Shown here piece by piece: positions 32,851 to 45,205 of a DNA stretch of 64,000 nucleotides (positions are counted from its first letter, which is position 1; every line of letters starts with the position of its first letter). This stretch comes from Adiantum capillus-veneris (Eukaryota; Streptophyta; Polypodiopsida; Polypodiales; Pteridaceae): assembly GCA_014529385.2 (NCBI GenBank), contig CM043959.1, positions 87,240,529 to 87,304,528 of the forward strand, in the 5' to 3' direction. The notes under the pieces are model-generated. The model worked only from the letters and a program-made list of their open reading frames with translations. It ran no database searches and was not told the origin of the DNA. A program made the position numbers and the translations under genes.

Positions 32851-35800
32851 AATTTTGGGAAAAATGCATAATTTTGGGACGAATGTTTGTGAGCTAAGTT
32901 TTTGAGTGGTGGTTGCATTCTGCTATGTTATGGTGTTGTCAACCATTGCTGTCAAGTTCTAGAGTAGAGTTTTCAAGTGCTAGGCTACATTATTGTCAAT
33001 CTTTGGTGTCAACTTTGCTAGGTTGCATCGTTGTCACTAGTTGGGTGTCCAATTCTTTTAATTCACAGAAGTTGCATTGTGTTGGGAATTAAGATTGTGT
33101 AGAGAACTTGGAAAATCTTGATGTTTAGATAAGGATCAAGAGTATCCAAAGAAATGGAAAAGGTTTATGATTGACTTGTAAAGTGAAGGTAGCTTTGCCT
33201 TGTTCTAGATGTAGAAGTAGAATCTGAAGAAACTTGGAGGGACTTAGACGGTTAAGTGTGGGGACTGCCATGTTTGCCATGTTTAATGCCACTTCTTTCA
33301 AAGCTTGGTGTAGTTGTCCTAAAAAAACTCAATTTTGGAATGCGTTAGTTTGTGATAGATAAATCATTGCTATATTATGTTTGACAACGAAAGAATATGG
33401 GCTTTTTCTTTATTTTTAGATCCCAAGGAATAGTTATTCTACAAGCACAAATGCTAAAACCTGCGTTGTAGTCAAACTAAAATGTTGAAATTGGAGCTAG
33501 CTAGAACATTCATTACAAGAGCAAACAACCTAAAACCCAAAAGAAACTTTCTTGTACAAATTGACAAGAGATAGCGGACACTTGTAGGAAAGAGGGTACT
33601 TTTTATCACGTTTTTCCATGTAGTGCTCAATAATAGGGGCTTTTTGAGAGAAACCATACACTAGCTATCTGCATTGGAGGTCAAGGGGCCATTGACTCCC
33701 CATCTGCTCCAAGGTTAACTGCCCCAATAGCACCTAGTTAGGTATGTGGTTCCTCTCTCACAAATTTTTTTCAAAGAAATGACAAGGATTAAAATGAATG
33801 TTTTGATCTAAAAACTTTTGTAGCACTTCTCTAGTATACTCTTCCATCAAGGCTCAAACTAGAGATTGAGGCTTCAAGTTCCACCCACAGTCTGAGGACT
33901 CCACTTGGTACTTGAGTTTTAGCTTAAACATTGAAAATTGCAAACTACAAGAGCAACAAAATCAAAACTGAAAACAAGAAGAAATTTGCAAGAGGTTTTA
34001 GACATTTTTTATGTAAGTAACGTGGACTCATGAGCTTCCACTTTGGACCATTGCATCATTTGCAAGTGGAGGGAAAGGGACCACAAGCCCCCCCATGTCC
34101 ATGATCATCCATTGCCCCGACAACACCTACCTAGGTATGTGATGCACCTTTCACAAAAGCTCATGACTCATGAGATTGTTTTAGGTCATAGTTTAGGGTG
34201 TATGATGAGAAATTGTCTAGTGTAAAACCCCCAATTAAAGTACACCCTCTTTTCTCAAGGACTGATGAGATCCTCTAATATCTTTGTAATCTTATCAGCT
34301 CGAATCTTTCCAAATTCTTCCTGGTGGCATCATCTCACATGAAGTTTACCACACAAGAAAAAATGAGTTGCACTCCCAACGAGTGGGAATTGAACTCTCA
34401 TGGGACCGAGAAAGAGAATGCATCATGACCATCCAACCATCAATCACTTTTTGTCCATTGATCAAAGCTTTCGATCAAAAAATAAACATGTTCATCGTGG
34501 GCGTTGCACGCAGGAAGCTGGCCGCTGCATCCCTTCTTCACTTGAAACTTTGTAACCCCTCGAGACCCCTCATGTATACAAATGCGGGTAGGCCTACTAG
34601 TCAACGTCCAACTATCCCCCCCCCCCACCCACACACATGTGCACACGCCTCGTCCTCATGTCAATTGACATCTGACAACCCTTACAAAGTTTGGTGTGGA
34701 TTCCCACTATTTCATCACTTTCCAAAGATCGTAGGCACGTACTAATAGAAGTACAAACAAAAGTGTCAAAAGTTGTACACACGTCCATGGTTACATAATA
34801 GCTCAATTGGGGTGAGGTCTATTGCTGGCCATAAATTCCAAGATCAAGCCTTGCTAGAGAAATTTCTCGAGTTACATGCCCCTGAGGTGTGTCTCACAAT
34901 AACCTTGTCGTTTTGTTGCACAACATTTTTGAAAATTGACGTGCATTTTGTCTAGCCTTTCTCAAAGAGTGCCACACTTTTTTTGGAGCATCTCATAGCT
35001 CACAACTATGGGATGATATGGAATTCTATCAATCAAGTTCCTTAGGGCACGAAATGAGCCACTTGCATCTGTGATCCATAGCCCCCATATTCACTGTCCT
35101 AGATTTGGGGCGGGTTTCTATCTTAAACACGTTGGGATGATATGGGATGCTATTGGTCACGTTCTTTAGGGCACGAAATGAGCCACTTGCATCTGCGGTC
35201 CATAGCCCCCATATTCATCGTCCTAAATTTGGGATTTATATCCTAAAGACACTTGTGATACTAACTAGGTGAGGGGCCAATGCTGTGGCAGTATACTGGA
35301 GATAGAGCGTTTTTTTCCCTCATAGGGTTTTAACATGTTTCTCCTACTTTGTCTACTTCGCAATACATTGCACTTGGCGATGGGAAAGCCCTATGTGCTG
35401 ATCGTCATCACATACAAAGATCGTGTGATCTAAAAGGTAATGTTTCACTAAGGGGCCAATGGCAAGGCAGATGCAAACCCGTAACTCACTTGTTGAGGAA
35501 TAGACACGTCAACCACTAAGGTAACATGTCTTTGGTGTAGATCATTAGCGCTCGCAACATTATACACCCGCAATTGCTCTTGTAAAGAGGGCCGCCACTA
35601 TACGAGCCCCCTTACCTTAGAACTTGATACTTCTTTTGCAACAATAGGCAACAGTTATACTTCTTTTGCAATAACACGGCTCGAGGCTCGAGCTATAGTT
35701 TGAGCAAGCTTGAGAAATCACCACCAACTACCCACACCCTTAGTCATTAGCTAGGTCCACCTAAGTTGACGATAGCGTTAGTTTCCTCGTCAAATCTGAG

Positions 35801-35903
35801 ATGCACCGTTAGTTTTGAAATTTCAAAGTGACGGCCATGCCTCTCGTCACTCTGACATAAACTCGCCATGTCTCTCGCTCCGGTGTTGTGTAAGCCATGC
35901 CTC
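32851..35903. other. Anonymous stretch with no recognised gene
   Basis: No ORF above 125 codons and no recognised domain. It holds a local duplication (35010-35257), a C10 run near 34617, and loosely similar passages near 33680-33740 and 34085-34150 (GGTATGTG...CTTTCACAAA). The right end (35840-35903) resembles the sequence to the right of element D (52442-52530), as expected of one locus split by D. Confidence 0.5.
35010..35257. repeat. Tandem duplication, unit about 124 bp
   Basis: GGGATGATATGG at 35010 and again at 35134 start two copies that share GGGCACGAAATGAGCCACTT and CCATAGCCCCCATATTCA with scattered changes. Confidence 0.85.
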
Positions 35904-36856
35904 TGTTGGACGGGAGCGACTCACACACCCATGAAGTGCATGCAAACACTACCTAGATCAACATAATGTCAATCGAGGACACAGATGACACGATAGGCAC
36001 ACGGAGGAAATCTCTTTAGCTTGTTAGGCTGAGACCATCCTACACATACAACACTCTGGAAGGCCAACTATACCACAATCAAGAACCTCACTGCTCTCAA
36101 CTACACCACCTAGCCACATACACACATACGGTAGGTAACTCACCTAATCATGCCAGATTCGTACAAAACTTAAGGAACACCATCCCCTCACTAGGATATA
36201 CCTGCCCCTAAGCTCCTACACTCAAAACCCTCACTCTAAACCCGTCTGCGAAAAATGCGTAGGATGACAGAGTTGAATTTTGAAAGTGCGCGAAACTGAA
36301 ATTTATGAGTCCCTATGCGTAGCTTATGTCGCCACGATTCTATAGACTACTAGCACGCAAAAAACAGACATCGTTTGATACACTTACGGCCACAAATAGC
36401 TCGTAGATGCGTCGGCGTGTGTGCTTCGTCTCACGTGGAATGCTTGGCGTTGTCGCATAGCTCTCCTCAAGCCTACAGCAATGGTGCAGTCGGATTTCCA
36501 ATGTGTTGAGCGAGCCGGGCGTAGCGAGAGGATGAAGCTCACGCTCACTCTCTTTCTCTCACACACAGTAGACGGCAGCGCTAAGTTTTGATTATGAAAA
36601 AGTCTTTTTACAAAATGACCTAGGTACCTTATATACTAAGGCTACCTTAGGTTTAACCAAAAATGGGGTTGAAAGGGTCAAATGGCTTTGTATTTACAAT
36701 CTGGAAGTGCCATTGCACCCCGGCTTCTGAAACTAGAATAACTACTCATTACAAATGACGTTTATAGCCATAATCCACAGCATTTCATAGCTCGCAAAAG
36801 ATAAGACTTTGGTACGAAACTTGAGTTATGTTGTGTTGTTGACCCAGCGGTCAACA
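35904..36856 (-). repeat. 3' LTR of element D
   Basis: On the minus strand it starts TGTTGACCGCTGGGTCAACA and ends CGTCCAACA. A TATATAAGG box lies at about 36628-36636 (-). It differs from the 5' LTR by a few percent, plus one missing 107-bp repeat unit. Confidence 0.92.
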
Positions 36857-36892
36857 TTCCCCCCTTCCGCATTCATGTCGTCCTCGACATGA
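36857..36892 (-). other. Polypurine tract and stem-loop of element D
   Basis: On the minus strand: stem TCATGTCG, loop AGGA, stem CGACATGA (36892-36873), two bases, then PPT GCGGAAGGGGGGAA (36870-36857), then the LTR. Same design as A and A' but a different stem sequence. Confidence 0.85.
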
Positions 36893-38639
36893 CCTGATTG
36901 TCGATGGCGATGTGGTCTTTCCTGTCATTTTGGCTTCATCTGTTGCACTGCTTGTAACTTTGTCGAACCACAACAAGAACTATGATCCATTAAAGCGGAC
37001 ATCTATCATCATAACCATTCATCTTTTGAGATCCTCTCATTACTTTTATGTCTGCCCTTCTTCATTGGGGACTTCGTTGTTCCTGTGCAATCATATTGTT
37101 AGTGTTGTCTGCAGCTTTGTCATTGTAGGCCATCCTTTGACTCGCCATTGAGGAGAAGTATGCTATGATCTGAAATTGGTGCTCCAATTCATTTGTCAAT
37201 TGATTTGAGTAGCATTTCCTTATTGTTGATGTAGAAGTAATATGTACAAGAGGATGGTGATAGGTGTCTTTAGATTAGGGTCTAAAACCTGGATGACCAA
37301 AGGGAAAAAACCCGGTGGGAAAAAAATGCCTTTGGTATACGCTCTTATTGGAGTTGAGCAGTTGAACATGAAGTACATGTTCATGAAAGGTGAGTGCTTG
37401 GGTGAAACATGGAAAGAGTGCCTGATGCAAGTGCCAATTATGGGACACTCTATATGCATATGAGAAATTTGTCGCCAAAAGCATGCAATGTGAAAGAAGG
37501 AGATGATGGGTGTTTCGAGGAATAAATGTAGCACATGTGACATCAAAAGATGTCTCAATAGCTTTCACCTTTCCAAGAAGGGTTTTAAATGTAGAAGTTT
37601 CTCCACTCGTATCTCACTGTGCTTAGTACGTAGGTGTCTTTTGGACCTTCTCCTTCACTTCACCAGACTTAAGTACTTAGACTTCGACTCTTTTGCTCAC
37701 CTATACCAGCATGAGCGACACAACGTAAATATGCTCAACTCTTCCAGCTTGAGCAGTACCTAGAATAGCTAAGACGCTTAGACCACAGAGAATATTACTT
37801 GAAGCTTTGGGACTAACACTTCACTCATTTTGTGGCTTAGCTACTCGACTCTGACTTTTATGACTTGTCGGTTGCCTGTTGACACTGCTTTGTGACAAGT
37901 TCTTCGGCTGTTGTAGTGGCTGCTGAGACATACTTCGGGAAGTTTCATCGTTTTCTTGTACCTTCTTCTCTTTGTAGTGCTCAGGCCTCTCGTCAGTCTT
38001 TTCTTCATGTGGATTATGGTTTTTTTTGTCTTTTTCTTAATAATAAACAAAGAAAATCTTTTAAAAAAACTTAACAAAAGAAAAATCATTCAAATAGAAA
38101 TCTAAATGCTATGTACACTATACACATGTCCCTAGGGGCTCATATATGGATTTTGTCCCCATACTCCTGTGTAACACTACTATGAGGGCATAAACTCTAA
38201 ATTTCGTCAAAAAATTATCGCAATAAAACGCAAAAATTCAATGCATCTCACAAAACATTGCCCTCTAATAGTCATAATGTTAGGTCCGCATTCAGAATGC
38301 CTCCCCCCTACCTATTTGGAGTCATCCTTTACGACAGGGTATCGCAAAGGGTATGTGTTGTGCTTGGGCAATTAAAAGTTGTGCCTATGCAAGCCTTGTA
38401 ATGTAGCCCTATTATGCATACACAGTCAATGCATGGAAAAGATTTATGTTGTGCAAGATGTGGGTATAATCAATTTGCTTATTGGCATTTGTTGGCTAGG
38501 CTTCCTATTCTAAGCAATGTAATGGTCTTTGAAGCTCCTGTATCGTTGCTTGATTGAAGAGACTTGCTCTCTTCTAACTGTACTGCAATCGTAGGAAGAA
38601 TTGTAAGAATTCAAGCAACGATGCACTGACAACAGTTTT
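36893..38639 (-). other. Non-coding 3' region of element D
   Basis: About 1.7 kb between the tail and the PPT. I see no ORF-X-like protein and no palindrome array here. Short frames (for example 37220-37558) are not supported by any domain. Confidence 0.5.
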
Positions 38640-39455
38640 ATTGTTCTTCTTTGGGACCCATTTCTTTGCGATTATTGGTTGTTTTGTTGTTGACACTCAT
38701 TTGGGAACCCATACTTGTCCGTGCTTCGTTTGTGTTTGAAGAGACTTCTTTGGGATCCACCTTTTTGTTGTGTGAGTCAACATTGGTCTTTGCTGCAGCC
38801 CTTGTACGCTTGGTTGGGGACAGGATTTAGGCTTTGAAAGTTGATACTGTGGAATCCAAATGAATTCCTGACTTTTTTGTGCTTGAATCAACTTCTTTGG
38901 AGCCCAAACCTGAGTTGTGAAAGCTTGCAATTTTGTGATGTTCTTACCCGTTCGTGCACGCTTTCCTTGTTTTTGTTTTGGTGTTGGATCTTGTGATTTG
39001 TCATTAGAGATCTTTGTCTTCTTGATCCATATCTGTTTTCAGCCGATCTGGCTTTTTGGGATCCAGATTTGTCGAGCTTTTTGGCTTTGGCTTGTTGTCC
39101 TGTTCTTTTGACCTGTCATGGTTGTTGTTGCTGAAGGCATTGGTGATAGTGATGGCCTGAGTTGATGATAGGGGATGTCGTAAGATTCATCACTATCGCT
39201 ACTATCCTCAGCAAGGTTGACTTCTTGTACTTTCCCTTGATTTTTTGGCTGGTAGTGGAAAATTACTGTCTGTTTTCTTGTGGGTGGTAGTTTCTTGGAG
39301 GACTTTTCTAGCCCATTGATTAGAGCATTGTTAGCTCGTTGCTCTAGTCGTATTCCTCCTAGCTGAGTCTTTGCATCCTTATTAGGATCCATGTATGAGG
39401 ATGCTTGTGGTGGTTGTGTCTTCACGGAGGACTTTGGAATCCACTTTTGATGCAC
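38640..39455 (-). pseudogene. W-x-P-K repeat tail of element D
   Basis: Frames 39455-39039 and 38930-38697 plus short flanks encode a repeated aromatic motif: KWIPKS, RQIWIPKS, QVWAPKK, FIWIPQ, RWIPKK, QVWVPK and KWVPKK, separated by 30-120 residues of Gln/Lys/Ser-rich sequence. A has the same motif after its second protease. In D the tail follows the linker directly because RT to integrase and the second protease are gone. The role is unknown; it may bind a partner through the Trp repeats. Confidence 0.65.
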
Positions 39456-39604
39456 TTTATTTGTGTAGCGATGACATTGATTCCCGGGTCGTTGATCTTC
39501 TTGAAGCTCGAAGTGTTCTACAGAGTCATAGAACTCGTCGTCTTCTTCATTTTTTGATTCTCCACATTTCTTTGTTGCTCCTTATTTCGAGAGCTTGTTG
39601 ATTT

Positions 39605-40409
39605 CTAGTTCTCTTCGTTTTCTTGGATTACACTCACTCCAAAATAAGGAACGACTTCGTAGCCATTTTCATCACAAAACTTTGTTGTGGGAGCATCCTC
39701 CACGGCGCACACGTCCAGAGTAGCCAAGATGTCTTCCCATCCATAAGGCTCTAACTCTTCTTCAGGAAATGGTTCTGGGATATAGTCCATATCCTCTATA
39801 ACCCGCTCTAGGATACATTCCTCACGTTTCAAGCTACCACATTGTGAAGCTCCACACATCCACAGTTCTTTAGGCTTACCCAACCAAGCTGGAAGTTCTG
39901 ATCCTGCCTATTGTGGCGGAATCAAACTCCTCAACCGGTGTTCTCGTCACATCCCTATAGCTATGGTCCCTCAAGTTTACCTTTGTTATGGTTTCCATTT
40001 GTCTCAGGTATATATGGTCATAACCCCAATCTTGGACCATGTTCAATTGTCGCATGAATGGTCTTCCCAGAATGATGTCATAGTTGTTCTTCTTGCCAAA
40101 GTCAACAACAGCAAAAGTGTGTTCATATTCAATGCCACAAGAAGTAACAAGTACTTTTTCTAGCAGTCCAAGGGGCTTTTCCTTGTGTCCGTCTGCAAGC
40201 TGCAAGGTCATTCGTGTGGATATCAAAGCAGGTTTTCCCCATTTTTTCCAAACCTCTTTGGTTGCAATGGCCACACCAGCTCCACTGTCAAGGATTGCCA
40301 TGGTTTTTACATTATTTAATTCCACAGGAAGGGTGGTGTTTCCCTCTTCTCCCTCGTAATACTCGCCTACCTTGTTTAATGGCACTGGCCTAGTATTTAG
40401 TTGAGGCAT
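39605..40409 (-). pseudogene. Protease and linker of element D
   Basis: Frame 40409-39876 is a near-complete retropepsin: VKTMAILDSGAGVAIATKEV (active site DSGAG), then LQLADGHKEKPLGLLEKVLV and NNYDIILGRPFMRQLNMVQD. One stop separates it from gag (40437). After a frameshift, 39883-39605 is the conserved linker (WMCGASQCGSLKREECILER) ending NEEN, where in A the RT region would follow. The sequence then breaks off: a large deletion. Confidence 0.88.
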
Positions 40410-40436
40410 TTCAAGCTCTTTGATGCCTTCCTCGAT

Positions 40437-43400
40437 TCAAGTCATTGGGGTTTTTACACCAAATTTCTCTAGACATTTACCCACATTAGCCCACATGTTT
40501 GGTCTAATTCTGAGCAACTCGGCTAACATTATTGTACAGGTGACTGGGGTAGATAGAATATCTACTAGCCCCTTTGAATCGATGGTCTTGTTGGGAGACA
40601 GTCTCTGTGATGGGACTGCAACCACATCTGACTTGGTCTCGTACTCTCCCATGTAGGACGGTAGTGTTCTTAGCGAATGGGGTTGACTATCCATAGATTG
40701 TACAGATCCTGTGTCGCCCCAATACGATCGCACGTTTAGATTCATTTGAGATCCAGTCTCAAATTCCTCTATTGGTGGTAGAAACACTCCTCGTTCATCA
40801 CCAGTCTTGTCTACTCGTCTTCTTAGGTCATCGGCTTCATTGGCCTCTCTGACTTCTTTCCACAATTCGTCAAGACCATCTATCTCTTTACAATCCTCAG
40901 GTATAGCTTGGTGAAATCCCTCGGAAGAGTTATCCGTGGTATTCAGTACTATCCTTGGTTCTAATGCTGGGTCTTTGAGGTTTGGTATGTGCTCATGACT
41001 AGAACCTGGCTCTTTTAGTTCCTGGTTTGGTGGGATTATTTTTGTAGGCATGACATGGATCACATCCTCAGGTTTTGCAACTCGTGGTTCTAGTAAAGCT
41101 TGGGCTATTTGAATCATTTTCTGGCACATTTCAAACCATTGATTTTCTAGTTCCGCATAGGGATATGTCATCCACCTGTGTTCTTGGGTTTGGTTGTTTT
41201 TTAGCATCACATCATAGGCTTTCAAGAGGGCATCTAATGTCTCATTAACCTTCTCTGCCAACACAGATCCTCCTAAACTAGCACTTCTCGGTTTCTCATC
41301 CGTGGATGGTTCTTCTAGAGGTTTAACCATCTGTGTAAGAGAAGGTGCCTCCTTTTCCTCATGTTGTTTTATCTTCTCCTCAGCTTCGGTAAGCTTCTCA
41401 GCTAGGGATTTTGGCTCTCGTTCCCTGCGTGCTTTCATCCTAGTCTTTCTAGCTTTCCAAATATTTCGTTTGCTCTTGGTTTTCTGACTAGGTGCATCTG
41501 TCTTTGGTCCATCATCTATCTTTGGACTCATGTCACTTTTCGTGTTCTTTGTCTCTGGATTCTCATCAGCTTTCTTTTGAGCTTGTGCTCTCGTAACCAC
41601 TTGAACTGGTACGACATTTTCATTTTCTGAGCTACTAGGTAGCTGAACAATCCCTGATACATTTGTCGTGATTTTCCTGATTTGGTTTGGGTTTTTCGGA
41701 CAATCGGGGATCAAGTGAGTGATACCACACTCAAGACAATAGGCATTTACTTCAGTGATCTCCGTATGAGGACATTGTTTGACCAAGTGGTTGTCGCGAC
41801 TTTTGTGACAATCTGTCTCTAGTTGAGGAGATTCTTTTAGCATTTCCTCTTGGCTATAAGCAAGCTTTGACCTAGATAAGCCGCTATTTGCATTGAATCT
41901 CAATGTCCTTTCGTCCATTTCATACCTTCTTTCTTTCGACTGAAACCGACTGAAACCCAAGAGGTGGAGGTTGTACCGGCCTCACCACTCCATGTGTTTC
42001 TCTCACATTTTGTTGCTCCGAAGGGTAGTACTCACTTTGGTTGTTGTACCACATTGTAGCTGGTACTGGCGTTGGTTTATTTGATGCTTCCATCATTGGC
42101 ATGTATCTCATGTCTACCTGCATTCTAGCACCTGGCAGCGGAGGTTGTTGTCCTAAGACAAGCTGTGGCCTTAAAACTCCTACTGGTCCTGGCGCATTCC
42201 CCGTAATGTATCTAGGTGGAGTAGGTGCTTCTGGAACAGGTTGTACATACCTCTCCCTAGCATTTTCCATGCTATAATAGCACTCTTCCCCCGTATGGTT
42301 CGTCCATTTTCCCTCAATTTCACACCACTTCGGCTCTCCCGAATCATACCTTACAAGAGGAATCAACCTCTTGACCAAGTCGTCGAGATAAGCTTTTCTT
42401 TATCAATAGGTGCCGTTGGCTTGGCAATGGACTCACTTATCTGTGAAACACTGTGCTGAGAGGATGTGTCATCTCCTTGACTCTTTAAGTCCTTTTCTTT
42501 GTATGCCTCACAGTTATCCACTAGATAAAGAGCTTCTTTGATCAACTCGTTTAGCGTCATCCTCCTTATCATATGCAGATCCTTCTGAAGGCCCGCATGT
42601 CGCATTCCCTGGATAAAGATCAGCATCAGTCGTGCTTGCGTAGGTAATTCCGCTCTCGGAGAGAGCTTAACATATCTCTTGAGCCGTAATGATGCTTTGC
42701 GTACTAATTCATCCTCTTTTTGTTTGAATCTATGGATTTGCGAGACCGTGTTGTGAGCAATGCCTTTTGGCGAGAATTCTTCAATAAACTCCTCAAACAG
42801 CTCATCTAGGGTCTCAAAATCCCATTTTTCCACCGAGTCGAACCATGTAGCTGCATCATCTTCTAGAGTCAATCCAAATCCCACAAACTGTATCGTAAAA
42901 TCTAAAACTTCCTTTGCTATAATCACTCTTCTAAAAGCCGTTACGTGATCTCTCGGATCTTCATCTCCGGATTATTTTCTGTTTACCCATTTTTGGACTT
43001 GGGATGGTCTAACTTGTCGATTGTCTACAAGTCTAACCAGAGACTCTCCCAATCCTTCTCTCGTTATCGCTCTCGAAGGGAATCCTGGTGGCTCTCTTCT
43101 TGGAATTCCTATAGGAATTCTCGTGTTTGGTGGAGGCATTTGTGGTCCTTCATTGACCAAATATCCACCTCTTTCTAGTACAGTCTGTGGATTTGTGCTT
43201 TCTACAACTCTGTATTCTCGTCCATACTTGTCGACAACTATAGATCTCCATTGACAGTCGACTTCGTATATGTAGACATATAAGAGCTTGTAATCCGTTA
43301 TCTCTTCTAGGTATGGATCTGAGCACCTATAAAGATTGACCTCATTGTCGTCAATGTATCTATATAGTCCTTCACTCTCATGACCAATCATCCAAACTCT

Positions 43401-43517
43401 CTCAACAAGATGGGTCTTTATCAATTGCAAGTTTGGAAGATCCATTGTGGGAGGATATTCCTCTATCATCGGGATCTCCAAGCTTGTGTAAGCTGCATTT
43501 GAATCTAGGGTAGACAT
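40437..43517 (-). pseudogene. gag of element D, disrupted
   Basis: The start is Met 43517 (MSTLDSNAAYTS). Frames 43517-42972 and 42926-42363 are the same frame separated by one TAA at 42972-42974. Two compensating frameshifts give 42378-41920, then 41960-40437. The capsid domain is at 42910-42480 (FGLTLEDDAATWFDSVEKWD, then RFKQKEDELVRKASLRLKRY). Zinc-knuckle remnants lie near 41700-41800 (CHKSRDNHLVKQC, and CLEC then H then C). A charged region follows, then the pre-protease block with TIMLAELLRIRPNMW. About 1000 residues in all. Few lesions, consistent with a fairly recent insertion. Confidence 0.87.
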
Positions 43518-43944
43518 GATTTCTGGGCTTAAGAGCTTTTGCTTGGTTCAAGTAGACTTAGTCCACTGTGTTCAAGTGCTTTGGTTAGGGAAAAGTTGAA
43601 ACTATGTCCAAAACCGCAACCGTTTCGTCACAATTCTCGCAAATTGTCGCTTTCAGACACCCCTAACTTGCGGATGAATTTTGAGGCCTCAAACGACGTT
43701 TTTTTCAAAGTTGAACTAAATGGTTGCCCTAGAGATCTGTAGAGCCGCTCTCAAGCTACATTTTGATATAAAAACTTTTCCGATCCGATACCGTTTATGA
43801 AAGTTATGGCCAAAACAATGAAATGCAGTTTAGACTGGTCAAAATGAGTCCAAATTCAATTTTAAAAGAAGATTTGGGATCTCTGTGACACTGTGAACAC
43901 TCCTGTATGGTCAAAAGTACAATTGGACCCTAAAACTGGCCTAG

Positions 43945-44522
43945 AGACATCCTACGCGTAGGATGTCTATATGCTCAGAATTTAACAAAATTTAGTCTAG
44001 TGACTCCCCTTAAGTCCAGCAACACAATGGTATGCTCAGAATTTCATTTGGACCTAAAAATGGCCTTGAGACATACTACGTGTAGGATGTCTTTTTGCTC
44101 AGAATGACTTGAAATTTTCACCCCAGCTTCTCCTTGATGTGCTGATCACAGTGGTGTGCTCATAGGTTGGTTTGGAGTCCTAAATCAAGCTGGAGACATC
44201 CTACGCGTAGGATGTCTAACTGCTCAGATTTTGTCCAAACTTGATCCCAAGATTCTCCTAGTGCTCAGCAACCCAATGGTATACTCAGAATTGAATTTGG
44301 ATGCCAATAGGTCAAGATTTAGGCTGCAAGAGCTTCTAGTGCACTCCAAGAGTAGGATGTCTGACAATTCTTGTCTTTGCTTGGTAAATAGGCCAAACAA
44401 GGTCCAAATTCACTTTTGAAAAAAGTTCTAGAATCATTGAGACACTTAGAACCTCCCTATATGGCCAAAGTAGAATTTTGACCACTTTATGACCCTGGAG
44501 ACATCCTACGCGTAGGATGTCT
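43945..44522 (-). repeat. Palindromic repeat array of element D, part 1
   Basis: 24-bp palindromes with core CATCCTACGCGTAGGATG lie at 43945-43968, 44069-44092 (two changes), 44194-44217 and 44499-44522, plus a half-site at 44350-44362. Spacing is about 124, 125, 145 and 160. Flanks share TGCTCAGAATT and AACCCAATGGTATGCTC, so this is a tandem repeat of about 125-150 bp in the leader just upstream of gag. No ORF. Confidence 0.92.
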
Positions 44523-44611
44523 TTTTGCTATGTTTCAGCTCAAACTTGCATTGTAGCTTCCCCTTGACGTGCTAAACTCACAGCTATTTTTTTATTATTA
44601 TTTTGACACCT

Positions 44612-44616
44612 ATAGG
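44612..44616. repeat. Target-site duplication of element E, left copy
   Basis: ATAGG, repeated exactly at 49785-49789. Proof of insertion by integrase. Confidence 0.95.
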
Positions 44617-44843
44617 TGTTACCATATACATGTGGTAGTGATGTGTGTGAACACACTAGGACCACCGGGGCATTTTTTCCCTCTTTAGGAGGTTTTTTCC
44701 CCCGTGCATTGTATATACGCCCATCACTCTAGGGCTAACTATCTTTCCATTGCACACTAAGTAACACACTCTCTATTGTGTGCCTTGAGCTTCCTTCATC
44801 TTCTCCAAGCTGTGTGTGTTTCTCTGCAACCCTAATTCCAACA
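44617..44843 (+). repeat. 5' LTR of element E
   Basis: TGTTACCATA to ATTCCAACA. TGTATATACG near 44708-44717 is a possible TATA region. Confidence 0.95.
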
Positions 44844-44845
44844 AT

Positions 44846-44860
44846 TGGTATCACAGCAGG
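44846..44860 (+). other. Primer-binding site of element E, initiator-Met type
   Basis: TGGTATCACAGCAGG starts two bases after the LTR. It differs at one base from the usual TGGTATCAGAGC. Confidence 0.85.
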
Positions 44861-44962
44861 TCACGTCCTCCCGGGCTTAGTCGCCAGCTACTCCAGCACA
44901 CGCCTGCTCACTTTCTCCGATTTCAGTGAGCTTTGGCGAGCGTTCGCAGGTCGACAAATATT

Positions 44963-45026
44963 TTGGGAGAGCTCGAAGAGATTGGTCTACTCAAAATTTT
45001 GATTTGGGCTCATTTCGGCCTCCGTT
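44963..45026 (+). other. Leader block of E shared with element F
   Basis: TTGGGAGAGCTCGAAGAGAT and TCATTTCGGCCTCCGTT align without gaps to F 62302-62239 (-) at about 47 of 65 bases. In both elements the block starts about 110 bases after the PBS start. It may be a packaging or folding signal; untested. Confidence 0.7.
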
Positions 45027-45205
45027 TCCACTACGGGCAGTACTGCACAGGCTATTTCGTCATTTTGTGCAGATTTTCTGTCAGTGCCGTTTTCTGCATA
45101 ACAGGTGCCTTATAGTCTTCTACGGTTTGTGCTATATAGCACAAGTTGTTCCCGCTCCATTTCTCCTATTTTCGGGCAGTTTTCACATCAGGTGCAGCAT
45201 TTACC

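Noticed and set aside
34368-34745. 125-codon frame in the stretch left of D
   Set aside because: No domain, a low-complexity Pro/His stretch from a C-rich run, and no homologous copy in the window.
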